A DNA stretch of 14,077 nucleotides from Desulfuromonadaceae bacterium UBA6124 (GTDB lineage: Bacteria > Desulfobacterota > Desulfuromonadia > Desulfuromonadales > Trichloromonadaceae). The position numbers were made by a program, and so were the translations under genes. Location: contig DIVU01000182.1 in assembly GCA_002423365.1 (NCBI GenBank), positions 304 to 14,380 of the forward strand. The letters run 5' to 3'. Below the pieces are notes generated by a model. That model had not been told where the DNA came from. It saw only the letters and a program-made list of their open reading frames with translations, and made no database searches. Below, piece after piece: positions 1-6,774 of this stretch (positions are counted from its first letter, which is position 1; every line of letters starts with the position of its first letter).

Positions 1-149
1 GGGTACCCGATGCCGGCTCGCGCTTCCCCCGGGTCGGCCGCCCCAGCACGACAACCTCCGGGCCGGGGACGCGCTCGCCCGCGGGCGCGGCGCTCAGGGT
101 CGGCCTGGCCTGCCCTTGGTCCCATTGCTTATGCAAGGGTCAATAGGTA

Positions 150-305
150 CAGGGACTTCAAACGCAGCCCGGCTTCGCTGACGCCTTCCTGCCGCAGGTC
201 CGGGCGCCGGAAGCCGGCGAGACCTTCCGGCTCCCGGCTCAGGCCAAAACACTGGAGCGCATTGCCCTGACCCGGAACGAGCCTTGTACCGCGGCCAACT
301 GGCAA
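150..305 (+). pseudogene. gamma-glutamyltransferase remnant
   Basis: Translation from 150 gives a run containing PGFADAFLP, then RAPEAGETFR and AKTLERIA. This resembles the mid-part of the gamma-glutamyltransferase/Ntn-hydrolase family just after the region that lines the active site. Near 282 one base is missing: two bases stand where a codon should be, and the reading continues in another frame as LYRGQLAR, again the family's next segment. After about 305 the similarity stops at a TGA. No start, no nucleophilic threonine region and no C-terminal subunit are present, so this is a short decayed fragment of a gene normally over 500 codons long. Recognition is from memory of the family pattern; the boundaries are approximate. 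Confidence 0.5.
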
Positions 306-411
306 GGCCCCCCACCTTTTCGTCTTGACTGCCCCGGTTGGTTTGCGGGAGACTCCGCGCCAGCCGAGGCGACCCCACGGGGAGCGGCCCGCTTTGTCTG
401 CGGCTCCTCGG

Positions 412-426
412 GGGGGCGGGGCCCCC
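412..426. repeat. G/C hairpin
   Basis: GGGGGC at 412-417 pairs with GCCCCC at 421-426 around a GGG loop. It has no T-run on either side, so it is not a classical intrinsic terminator. It lies in the GC-rich flank, between the transferase remnant and the catabolic operon. Confidence 0.4.
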
Positions 427-760
427 GATAGCCGGATCGCCCCGCAGCCCCCAAAAGCAAACTCCTATCACCTGTTGAGCGCGTTGAGGCATAAACGGAA
501 GTTATTTAGCAGCCTGCTGAGGGTGGATCGCAAGTACTACTGTCCCGACGTTGGTCGAGGGGTCTCGGTTGGTTGCCGGATCGGCTTCCAGCGCCGCAGT
601 CCGAAAGGCGTGAGGCATTGTCCCAATGGGGATCCCTCGTCCAGCGGAGCGTGAATGGCCGGTTGAGCGAGGCGGATGCAGCCACGGCTGCCCCAAAGCA
701 GGAAAATCTTGACCCCTCATTCAGTCCTGTGCGGTTTGTAGCGGCATCGCCATCGAGAAG

Positions 761-766
761 GGGAGG
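761..766 (+). promoter_or_regulatory. ribosome binding site deciding a TTG start
   Basis: GGGAGG lies 7 bases before the TTG at 774. The GTG at 768 is too close to use it. The ATG at 792 is 25 bases away and has no ribosome site of its own. This supports a TTG start for the UGSC gene, giving an N-terminus MATLTVMNPVA. Confidence 0.6.
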
Positions 767-773
767 TGTGGGA

Positions 774-2456
774 TTGGCTACGCTCACGGTGATGAATCCG
801 GTGGCGCGGCGTGTTGCGATCAGCGTGCAACCGGCCGGCCGGGTGTCCGAGTTGAATGGCGCGCGGATTGGTCTCTACTGGAACCTCAAGCCGGGAGGCG
901 ACATAGCGTTGCAGCGCATCGAGGAATTCCTCGGTGCGCGGTACCCCGAGGCGCGCTTCGCCTACTTCCAGGGGGATGTGGGTGCATCGATGCGCCACAA
1001 CACGCCGGCCGCCACGGATCGGCTGGCTCGAGAGTGCGATGCCGTGGTGGCCACGACAAGCGACTGAGGGTCATGCACGTCGTGGCTTGTCCACGACATG
1101 GTGGAACTCGAACGGCGCGGCATCCCCACCGTCACGCTCACCGCTGCTGGCTTTGTCCGCGACGGACGACGGAGCGCAGAGACGTTCGGCCTTCCTCAAC
1201 TCCCAATCGCCATCGCCCCTTCCCCGTTTACCAACCAGGCGCCGGAATCCATCCGGTCGATGGTGGATCGCGCTGCCGACCAGATCATTTCTGGCCTCAC
1301 CCAGCAACTCCCTGCAACCGGTGTTGAGAGGAAAGGGGTCGCGGGTGTCGAGGACGAATGGCTCTCGTTCGAGGGGGACGATGCCCTCGATGCCCTGGAC
1401 GCCATGAACCGGCGGTTCCTCGAATGCGGGTGGAGCGACGGCTTTCCGTTACAGCCCGCGACCGAGCGGCAGGTGGAGCGCATGCTCGCCGGGACAAGCC
1501 GCGCGGCGGAGAACGTTGTGGCGACACTCGAGCCCGGCTTCGGGATCGCCACGGTGAAGAAGATTGCGGCGAACGCCCTGATGGCGGGCTGCCGGCCGGA
1601 GCACCTCCCTATCGTGATCGCCGCCGTGGAGTGTCTGGCGGAGCCAAAGATATACCTGCGCAACAAGGCGATGTCTACCGGGCCACACGCGCCGCTCGTA
1701 CTTGTCAATGGCCCGATTCGGGCCAGACTCGGCATCAACTCGGGACGCTGCGCCCTCGGCCCCGGCGCACCGTCGTACGCCAACTCGGTGATTGGCCGGG
1801 CGGTGCACCTCTGCTTGATGAACGGTGGGCACGTGTATCCGGATATCTCGGACATGGACACGATCGGTTCGCCGACGAAGTACAGCCTGTGTGTGGGGGA
1901 AAACGAAGAGGCAAGTCCGTGGGTGCCGTACCATGTCGAACGGGGGTTCGTAGCGGACGCGAGCACGGTCACGGTTCATTTCGTGTACGGGCTGTGCGAG
2001 CTGTACGATTTTCAGAATCGGGACCCTGAGCGACTGGTCGAGGGGTTTGCGACCGCGGCAATGAACCTAGCTCAGGTTCCGACGGGAAAATGGCTGCTCG
2101 GCCGGCGCACCGACCCCCGGACCGGAGCGAGCGAGAAGGAACACCACCTGATGCTCATTTGTCCGGAGCATGCCCAGATCTTCGCTGGGTCCGGCTGGGG
2201 GAAGGACCAAGTTCGGGAGGCCATGCACAGGCAATCGCGCCTGCCATTCCGGTTGCTGATGCTCAACAAAGAACCGAAGGCGATGCTGGCGTCGCACCCC
2301 GAACTCACGTGGCTGTGGGATAGTCCCGAGGCGCTGCTGCCGGTGCTGGAGGACGCCAGTTGCTACGACATTGCGGTCGTCGGAGGACCGGCAGGACGGG
2401 GCGCCTTCTTCTACGGGGCCGGCGAGCCCGTGACCAAACCGATCGTCGATCGCTAA
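774..2456 (+). CDS. UGSC-family selenoprotein with C-terminal extension
   Basis: Read with the in-frame TGA at 1065-1067 as selenocysteine, this encodes 560 residues with Sec at position 98. The context is TSD-U-GSCTSWLVHDMVELERRGIPT. This matches the UGSC domain family, whose members carry either UGSC or CGSC followed by a Thr-Ser, His-Asp and ELERRGIPT pattern. The frame is open on both sides of the TGA and the domain spans it, so two separate genes are unlikely; the next ATG (1098) has no ribosome site. Residues 1-~175 are the UGSC domain. From about 200 a second region begins, with CGWSDGFP (218-225) and ALMAGCRP (~269-275). I recognise this as a conserved partner family of unknown function, here fused. 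A redox role is likely from the Sec/Cys motif, but the substrate is unknown. It is the first gene of the operon leading into the LeuCD-like hydro-lyase. The alternative is a nonsense mutation of a Cys form (TGC/TGT to TGA). Confidence 0.82.
1068..1097 (+). promoter_or_regulatory. candidate bacterial SECIS hairpin after UGA
   Basis: Just after the TGA, GTCGTGG (1079-1085) and CCACGAC (1091-1097) form a perfect 7-bp stem with the loop CUUGU; a C-A mismatch then two more pairs extend it outward. The loop starts 18 bases after the UGA, within the distance known for bacterial selenocysteine insertion elements, which are read inside the coding sequence by SelB. A G lies in or at the edge of the loop, as expected. 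I cannot score it against a SECIS model here. Confidence 0.6.
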
Positions 2457-2586
2457 TGCCATCCGACACCCCGGATAGGTGCCCGCGAGCTTGGCTGAGC
2501 ATCCGGCCAACGCGATGGAAAGATACGACCGAACACGACGCAGGTGGATCAGCGACAGTTGCGGCGAGTCTGGGAATCGAGCTTGC

Positions 2587-2616
2587 TTGACTTCGCGAGA
2601 ATTCTAAAGGTAGTGT
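2587..2616 (+). promoter_or_regulatory. weak promoter candidate before leuC-like gene
   Basis: TTGACT at 2587-2592 is followed after 18 bases by TAGTGT (2611-2616), a poor -10 match. It lies in the 214-base gap between the UGSC gene and the large-subunit gene. No other structure is clear in that gap, and the genes may simply be co-transcribed. Confidence 0.22.
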
Positions 2617-2670
2617 ACATCCCTTCAGCGATGTGGCCAACAGAAGTGCATGCGCACTGGGAGGCTTCCA

Positions 2671-4083
2671 ATGCCGACCGTTCCGTTCACAATGTTCCAG
2701 AAGGTCTGGGATCGCCACGTGGTGGCAAAGGCACCGGAGGGCGAGGAGTTGCTGTTCGTCGACCGGAGCTTCATCATCGAAGGGAATGCCTTCCTGGGAT
2801 TCGACCAGCTTCGCATTGCGGGACGCAAGGTCCGCAAACCGCTGCAGAATATCGCCATCACCGACCATTACCTCCCGACTCTCAACCGCGCCGCCGGGAT
2901 GGGTGGATTCACGAATCCGGAGATCCGGCGCGTCGTTGAGATGCAGAACGAGAACGCCGCGGAGTTCGGGCTCGAGCACATCGACATCACGGATCCCCGC
3001 CAAGGGATCGCCCACGTCATCGCCGCCGAACTGGGCCTGACCCAGCCGGGGTTGCTCATCACCTGCAATGATTCGCACACCGCGACCAACGGGGCGCTGG
3101 GGGCGCTTGCGATGCCCGTCGGCGCCTCGAATCAACTGAGCCACGTGATGGCGACGCAGACGCTCTGGCAGAAGCGCCCCAAGGTGATGCGCATCACCAT
3201 CGACGGCGTCCTGCCGCCAGGCACGACCAGCAAAGACGCCATTCTGGCGGTCATCGCCAGGGTCGGAATCGGCGGGGGGGTGGGGTACGCCATCGAGTTT
3301 GCAGGGTCGACTGTTCGCGCCATGTCGATGGATGCCCGCCTGACTGTTTGCAACATGTCGGTCGAAGCGGGTGCACGGATCGGGATGATTACCCCCGACG
3401 ATACGACTTACAGCTACATGTGTGGCCGACCCTATGCGCCCAAGGGCGCTGAATGGGACAAGGCGATGGCATTCTGGCGCAGCCTGCCCACGGACGATGG
3501 GGCCCGGTTCGATCGGGAAGTGCACATCGACGTCAGCAACCTTGCCCCCGTGGTGAGCTGGGGCACCAATCCCGAGGACAGTCTACCGATCACGGCCAGC
3601 GTGCCCCATCCGACCGACTATGCCGATCCCGAGCAGCGGCGACGCGTCGAGCGGGCGCTCCGCTACATGAAGCTGACGCCCGGGATGCATCTGACCGACA
3701 TCACCATCGATCGGGTGTTCATCGGATCGTGCACCAACGGCCGCCTTGAGGATCTCCGGGCGGCGGCTAATGTCTTGAAAGGTCGTCGTGCGGTCGTTCC
3801 CGCCATGATTTCCCCGGGATCGACCGCCATCAAGCAGCAGGCGGAGGCGGAGGGCCTGGACCGGATCTTCATCGCAGCTGGCTTCGAGTGGCGCCATTCG
3901 AGCTGCTCGATGTGCAACGGCTCCAACGGCGATGTCGTGGCGCCAGGCGAACGCTCCGCATCGACCACCAATCGCAACTTCGAGGGACGCCAGGGGCCGG
4001 ATGCCATGACGCACATCATGAGCCCGCCGATGGCGGCTGCCGCTGCGGTCACCGGGAAGCTGACCGATGTGCGAACCCTCTAA
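2671..4083 (+). CDS. LeuC/aconitase-type hydro-lyase large subunit
   Basis: 470 residues, close to the usual length of 3-isopropylmalate dehydratase large subunits. It should bind a [4Fe-4S] cluster through Cys354 (in IGSCTNGR), Cys412 and Cys415 (CSMCNGSNGD). The family signature STTNRNFEGRQG follows. Other family blocks are visible: DHYLPT near the N-terminus and NDSHTATNGALGA. The start is the ATG at 2671, with GGGAGG six bases upstream; an earlier in-frame ATG at 2650 lacks this. The paired small subunit follows at 4358. The family hydrates or dehydrates and isomerises 2- or 3-hydroxy polycarboxylates (isopropylmalate, citrate, homocitrate, citramalate, dimethylmalate). CSMCN in place of the CSMCLAMN typical of leucine biosynthesis, and the neighbouring tricarboxylate transporter, suggest a catabolic substrate rather than leucine synthesis. 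That last step is inference. Confidence 0.88.
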   Translation: MPTVPFTMFQKVWDRHVVAKAPEGEELLFVDRSFIIEGNAFLGFDQLRIAGRKVRKPLQNIAITDHYLPTLNRAAGMGGFTNPEIRRVVEMQNENAAEFGLEHIDITDPRQGIAHVIAAELGLTQPGLLITCNDSHTATNGALGALAMPVGASNQLSHVMATQTLWQKRPKVMRITIDGVLPPGTTSKDAILAVIARVGIGGGVGYAIEFAGSTVRAMSMDARLTVCNMSVEAGARIGMITPDDTTYSYMCGRPYAPKGAEWDKAMAFWRSLPTDDGARFDREVHIDVSNLAPVVSWGTNPEDSLPITASVPHPTDYADPEQRRRVERALRYMKLTPGMHLTDITIDRVFIGSCTNGRLEDLRAAANVLKGRRAVVPAMISPGSTAIKQQAEAEGLDRIFIAAGFEWRHSSCSMCNGSNGDVVAPGERSASTTNRNFEGRQGPDAMTHIMSPPMAAAAAVTGKLTDVRTL

Positions 4084-4125
4084 CCTGTGTTATTCGCGAA
4101 CATGGCTCGCGAATATCACAGGTTA
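4081..4125. repeat. palindrome 1 of TATTCGCGA family
   Basis: A 19-base left arm (4081-4099) and right arm (4107-4125) pair with one mismatch around a 7-base loop. The left arm begins exactly at the TAA stop of the large-subunit gene and ends in TATTCGCGA. No T-run follows, so it is not a textbook terminator. It shares its core with the palindromes at 4271, 8286 and 9412. Confidence 0.85.
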
Positions 4126-4270
4126 AACAATACCCTAGTGGTTCGCGACCAGAGACGGAATGGGCGTTGTTATTCTCTCAATGGCGCACCCATCCTGACC
4201 GACGGATACCCGGTGTACCACCACCATTGGTCGTCTTGCTGGAGGCGGGATTGCTCATTGACCTTAAATA
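4126..4270. other. spacer between two palindromes inside leuC-leuD pair
   Basis: About 145 bases between two related palindromes. LeuC and LeuD genes are normally almost adjacent, so this gap is unusual. It contains another TTCGCGA within a small inverted match (TGGTTCGCGACCA, 4139-4151). Frames across it show no recognisable protein. It may be the inside of a small mobile or repetitive element. Confidence 0.4.
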
Positions 4271-4303
4271 TGGAGTATTCGCGAGGTACTCGTGAATACT
4301 CCA
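4271..4303. repeat. palindrome 2 of TATTCGCGA family
   Basis: TGGAGTATTCGCGAG (4271-4285) pairs with CTCGTGAATACTCCA (4289-4303) around a 3-base loop, with a single G-T wobble. It lies 54 bases before the start of the small-subunit gene. As RNA it would be a very stable hairpin in the leader of that gene. Confidence 0.85.
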
Positions 4304-4357
4304 GAAAAATGGTCGACCAGTGCATCGCCTGCTCGGTGGAAAGGAAGAGGAAAGGTC

Positions 4358-4984
4358 ATGGAACCGTTCACCGTGCTGAACGCAATTGCCGCGCCGCTGG
4401 ACATCCCCAAGATCGACACGGGCATGATCATGCCGGGTCGGTACAGCCGGAAGTACCGGCGGCCAGGGCACCCCGACTATGCTGAGGGCTTCCTGCACGA
4501 TCTGCGATTTGACGCGGACAACAATCCGCGAGCGGACTTCGTACTCAACGTTCCGGAATATCAGGAGGCCAAGATCTTGGTCGCGGCTGCAGACTTTGGC
4601 TGCGGCTCGTCGCGAGAGACGGCGGCCTACGCCGTGCTCGACTACGGTCTTCGTGCCTTGATCGGCCCCAGCTTCGGCGACATCTTTAACGGCAACTGCC
4701 TGCAGAACGGCATCCTGGTGGTCGTGTTGCCACAGGAGGCGGTGTCCGAGTTGTGGCGCCAACTCCGTGAGCAGCCTGGCGCCAGGATCATCATCGATCT
4801 GGAGAAGCAGATGGTCACTGCGCCGCGAGGGGACACCTACGCGTTTGACATCGAGCCGACCCGCAAGAAGCGGTTATTGCTCGGGCTGGATGACGTGGGA
4901 GTCACCATGGAATACATGTCGAAGATCGAGGTGTTCGAGGAGCGGCATCGGAAGGTATTGAGTTGGTTGGCGCCCATCATTTAG
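4358..4984 (+). CDS. LeuD-type hydro-lyase small subunit
   Basis: 208 residues, near the usual ~200 for 3-isopropylmalate dehydratase small subunits. The family's swivel-domain signature is clear: DFGCGSSRE (79-87), then GPSFGDIFNGNCLQNGIL (103-120). The ATG at 4358 was chosen because GAGGAAAGG lies just upstream and the protein begins with the usual short strand before IDTGMIMPGRYS. The family's common TDxIIPA segment reads TGMIMPGRYSRKY here, and the His after SSRE is replaced by Thr, so the substrate may differ from isopropylmalate. It would pair with the large subunit at 2671-4083 to form the active site in the cytoplasm. Candidate substrates include citrate-like, citramalate-like or dimethylmalate-like acids; this is inference from the context. 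Confidence 0.85.
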   Translation: MEPFTVLNAIAAPLDIPKIDTGMIMPGRYSRKYRRPGHPDYAEGFLHDLRFDADNNPRADFVLNVPEYQEAKILVAAADFGCGSSRETAAYAVLDYGLRALIGPSFGDIFNGNCLQNGILVVVLPQEAVSELWRQLREQPGARIIIDLEKQMVTAPRGDTYAFDIEPTRKKRLLLGLDDVGVTMEYMSKIEVFEERHRKVLSWLAPII

Positions 4985-5074
4985 ATGAGGGCTTTCGGGT
5001 GGCTATTCGGGAATCGGAAGGACTGACGAGCGAGTTGGTCGGAGGTGGATAGACTGGCCCTAAAGGAGGCGAGC

Positions 5075-6061
5075 ATGAAGCGCAAAGCGGTTCTGACCCT
5101 GATTGTTGTGATGGGCATCAGCGGACTTCTCTTGTCCGCGGCGGATGCGGCGTGGAAGCCGCAAAAGAGCATCGAACTGGTCATCGGCTCAGAAGCGGGT
5201 GGCGAAAACGACCGCATTGGCCGCGCCGTCTGTCTGGGGCTGACCAGCAACAAGCTGATCGAGGGGGTCGTCAATCCGGTCAACAAGCCCGGCGGAAGCC
5301 AAGGCGTTGCATCGGCCTACGTGGAGTCGCGCAAGGGAGATCCGCACTTCCTCTTCCTGAGCGCCGACAGTTGGGTGGCCGGCCAGGTGGCCAAGGGCAA
5401 TGTGGACTTCATGAAAGGGTTTCAGCCCATCCTGAGATTCTTGGTTGCCTACAACGTCTTTTCGACAAGGGTCAACTCGCCTCTGAAGAGCATGGCCGAT
5501 GTGAAAGAGCGGCTGAAAAAGGAGGGCCCGGCTTCCGTATCTTTTGGCTTCGCGACCGCAGCCGGCAATCCAAACCACATCGGGGTTGCCAATGTGGGGC
5601 TGGCCGCTGGCGTTGAGCCGGCGATGATGAAGGCAATCGTCTTCAAGGTGGGCACGGCAGCTTCCACCGCCGTGGTGAGCGGGCACGTGGACATCGCCGT
5701 CTCCAGCATGGGCAGCGCTTTGCCCTTGGTTCAGGCTGGCAAACTCCGCTATCTCGGTGTTGGCGCCCCCAAGCGGCTCGGCGGGATCATGAAGGATATT
5801 CCGACCCTGAAAGAAGAAGGGATGGATGTGGACACCGGGATAGGTTATACAATCCACGCGCCGGCTGGAATCACCGACGAGCAGAGGGCTTTCTGGGAAA
5901 ATGTCATCAACAGGGCAGTCGACACCAAGGAGTTCTCGGCTGTTTCCGAAGAGAACTCCTGGATCGTCGACAAGATTCCATCATCCCGTCTCCCGGCGCA
6001 TTTTGCGGATGTATACAATTCCACTCGGAAAGTCCTTTTGAGCCTCGGACTTCTGAAGTAG
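5075..6061 (+). CDS. tctC: tripartite tricarboxylate transporter binding protein (TctC/Bug)
   Basis: 328 residues, the normal size for the TctC/Bug family. A Lys/Arg start and hydrophobic core form a Sec signal peptide, probably cut after SAADA (~residue 25). The mature protein opens with WKPQKSIELVIGSEAGGENDR, the family's first strand and carboxylate-binding loop. Later blocks such as VNKPGGSQGVASAYV, the GHVDIAVSS segment and GKLRYLGVGAPKR are also typical. AAAGGAGG five bases before the ATG at 5075 is a strong ribosome site. The protein would capture a carboxylic acid in the periplasm and deliver it to the membrane subunits encoded downstream. The first strand reads VIGSEAGG rather than the common VVPFPAGG; ligand identity cannot be read from sequence. 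Confidence 0.88.
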   Translation: MKRKAVLTLIVVMGISGLLLSAADAAWKPQKSIELVIGSEAGGENDRIGRAVCLGLTSNKLIEGVVNPVNKPGGSQGVASAYVESRKGDPHFLFLSADSWVAGQVAKGNVDFMKGFQPILRFLVAYNVFSTRVNSPLKSMADVKERLKKEGPASVSFGFATAAGNPNHIGVANVGLAAGVEPAMMKAIVFKVGTAASTAVVSGHVDIAVSSMGSALPLVQAGKLRYLGVGAPKRLGGIMKDIPTLKEEGMDVDTGIGYTIHAPAGITDEQRAFWENVINRAVDTKEFSAVSEENSWIVDKIPSSRLPAHFADVYNSTRKVLLSLGLLK

Positions 6062-6118
6062 GCTAGCCGGGTGTCTGACTCCCGGATCTTGCACTGCAGG
6101 GAGCCGTCAAAGACACGC

Positions 6119-6177
6119 GGGGGATTCTCGCCCGGATCGGCCGCAGTGAAACGCAAGAGAACCGGCAGGAATCCCCC
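6119..6177. repeat. 9-bp inverted repeat in tctC-tctB gap
   Basis: GGGGGATTC (6119-6127) is perfectly complementary to GAATCCCCC (6169-6177), 41 bases apart. It lies in a 197-base gap between the binding-protein and small membrane-subunit genes. A smaller hairpin, CCGGG/CCCGG (6067-6085), sits just after the tctC stop. Either could shape mRNA ends so that the binding protein is made in excess, as in many transporter operons; that is inference. Confidence 0.4.
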
Positions 6178-6258
6178 TCATGATTTCGGGCCGGCATCGG
6201 CCAAGACGGAGTCGAAGTCGTTGTTACGATTTGCCGCCTGGTGTCCAATGGAGCCGCA

Positions 6259-6741
6259 ATGCGTAAGGAGCGTTTCCTGCCCGCTATCCCGTTTGCCCTG
6301 GCAACCGTGTACCTGTTTCTCACTGAGCAGATTCGGGATACCGGGGTCGGGACCCAGATAAGCGCCAGAACTTTCCCGCGGCTTCTCTCCGTGGCCCTCG
6401 TGATCGGGGCGATCCTATGGTTCCTGGAGGCCAGCCGTGAAGCCAAGCGCGGCCAGTCTCCGCCTCAACCAGTTGTGGCGCAAGGCGGCTGGGGGCATAT
6501 CTGGGTCATCGCCGCAGTCATTGCCTGGACAGGCTTCTACTTCTTGGCCTTTCAGCCTTTGGGGTATCTGCTGGCAACGACAGCCTATCTTCTCCCGTTG
6601 ATGATCTACTTCAATCGCGGTCGGTGGGCGGCAAATATTCTGACATCAGTCCTCTACCCCATCGGTAGCTTCTACCTATTCTCTCACATTCTCGGGGTGC
6701 CCATCCCCAACGGCGTGATTCCGGAGCGATTCTTCGGATAG
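6259..6741 (+). CDS. tctB: tripartite tricarboxylate transporter small membrane subunit (TctB)
   Basis: 160 residues, matching TctB-family (DUF1468) proteins. Four to five hydrophobic segments are visible at roughly 6-22, 41-57, 80-97, 101-118 and 126-145. Near the first loop is TQISARTFPRLLSVAL, and the end reads LGVPIPNGVIPERFF; both blocks are typical of the family. I chose the ATG at 6259, which has GGAG five bases upstream; an in-frame GTG at 6241 would add only six residues. It works with the large subunit encoded 33 bases downstream as the membrane part of the transporter. Sequence conservation in TctB is low, so the call rests on size, topology and context. Confidence 0.85.
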   Translation: MRKERFLPAIPFALATVYLFLTEQIRDTGVGTQISARTFPRLLSVALVIGAILWFLEASREAKRGQSPPQPVVAQGGWGHIWVIAAVIAWTGFYFLAFQPLGYLLATTAYLLPLMIYFNRGRWAANILTSVLYPIGSFYLFSHILGVPIPNGVIPERFFG

Positions 6742-6774
6742 GATTTCAAATCCCAGCGGCAGGAGTTGAAGGGT

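Larger units (their letters stand above)
306..773. other. no intact gene; GC-rich then AT-richer leader
   Basis: I find no supported gene here. The stretch changes from very GC-rich sequence, with a G/C-run hairpin at 412-426, to visibly AT-richer sequence after about 470. Short frames upstream of the UGSC gene (for example from an ATG at 573) lack a ribosome site and family similarity. A TTGACC at 709-714 could be a -35 box for the downstream operon, but no convincing -10 box follows at 16-18 bases. Confidence 0.5.

Noticed and set aside
94..492. Minus-strand 132-codon frame at the left edge
   Set aside because: It has Arg/Pro/Gly-rich composition with no motif, and it overlaps the transferase remnant on the plus strand.
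573..1067. Independent 164-codon gene ending at the TGA, starting at ATG 573
   Set aside because: Its second half is the N-terminus of the UGSC protein, continuing in frame past the TGA. The part before 774 has no family similarity and the ribosome site favours TTG 774. I briefly considered a transposase-like start (SVNGRLSEADAA), but it is too short and vague.
1098..2456. Separate gene starting at ATG 1098
   Set aside because: There is no ribosome site, the ATG lies inside the UGSC domain and within the hairpin's 3' side, and the frame is continuous with the upstream part.
4081..4125. Palindrome 1 as a Rho-independent terminator
   Set aside because: It is AT-richer than usual for a terminator, has no T-run after either arm, and shares its core with other palindromes, so a repeat family explains it better.
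4087..4485. 132-codon frame between the LeuC- and LeuD-type genes
   Set aside because: It starts inside a palindrome, runs into the small-subunit gene in another frame, and has no ribosome site or recognisable motif.
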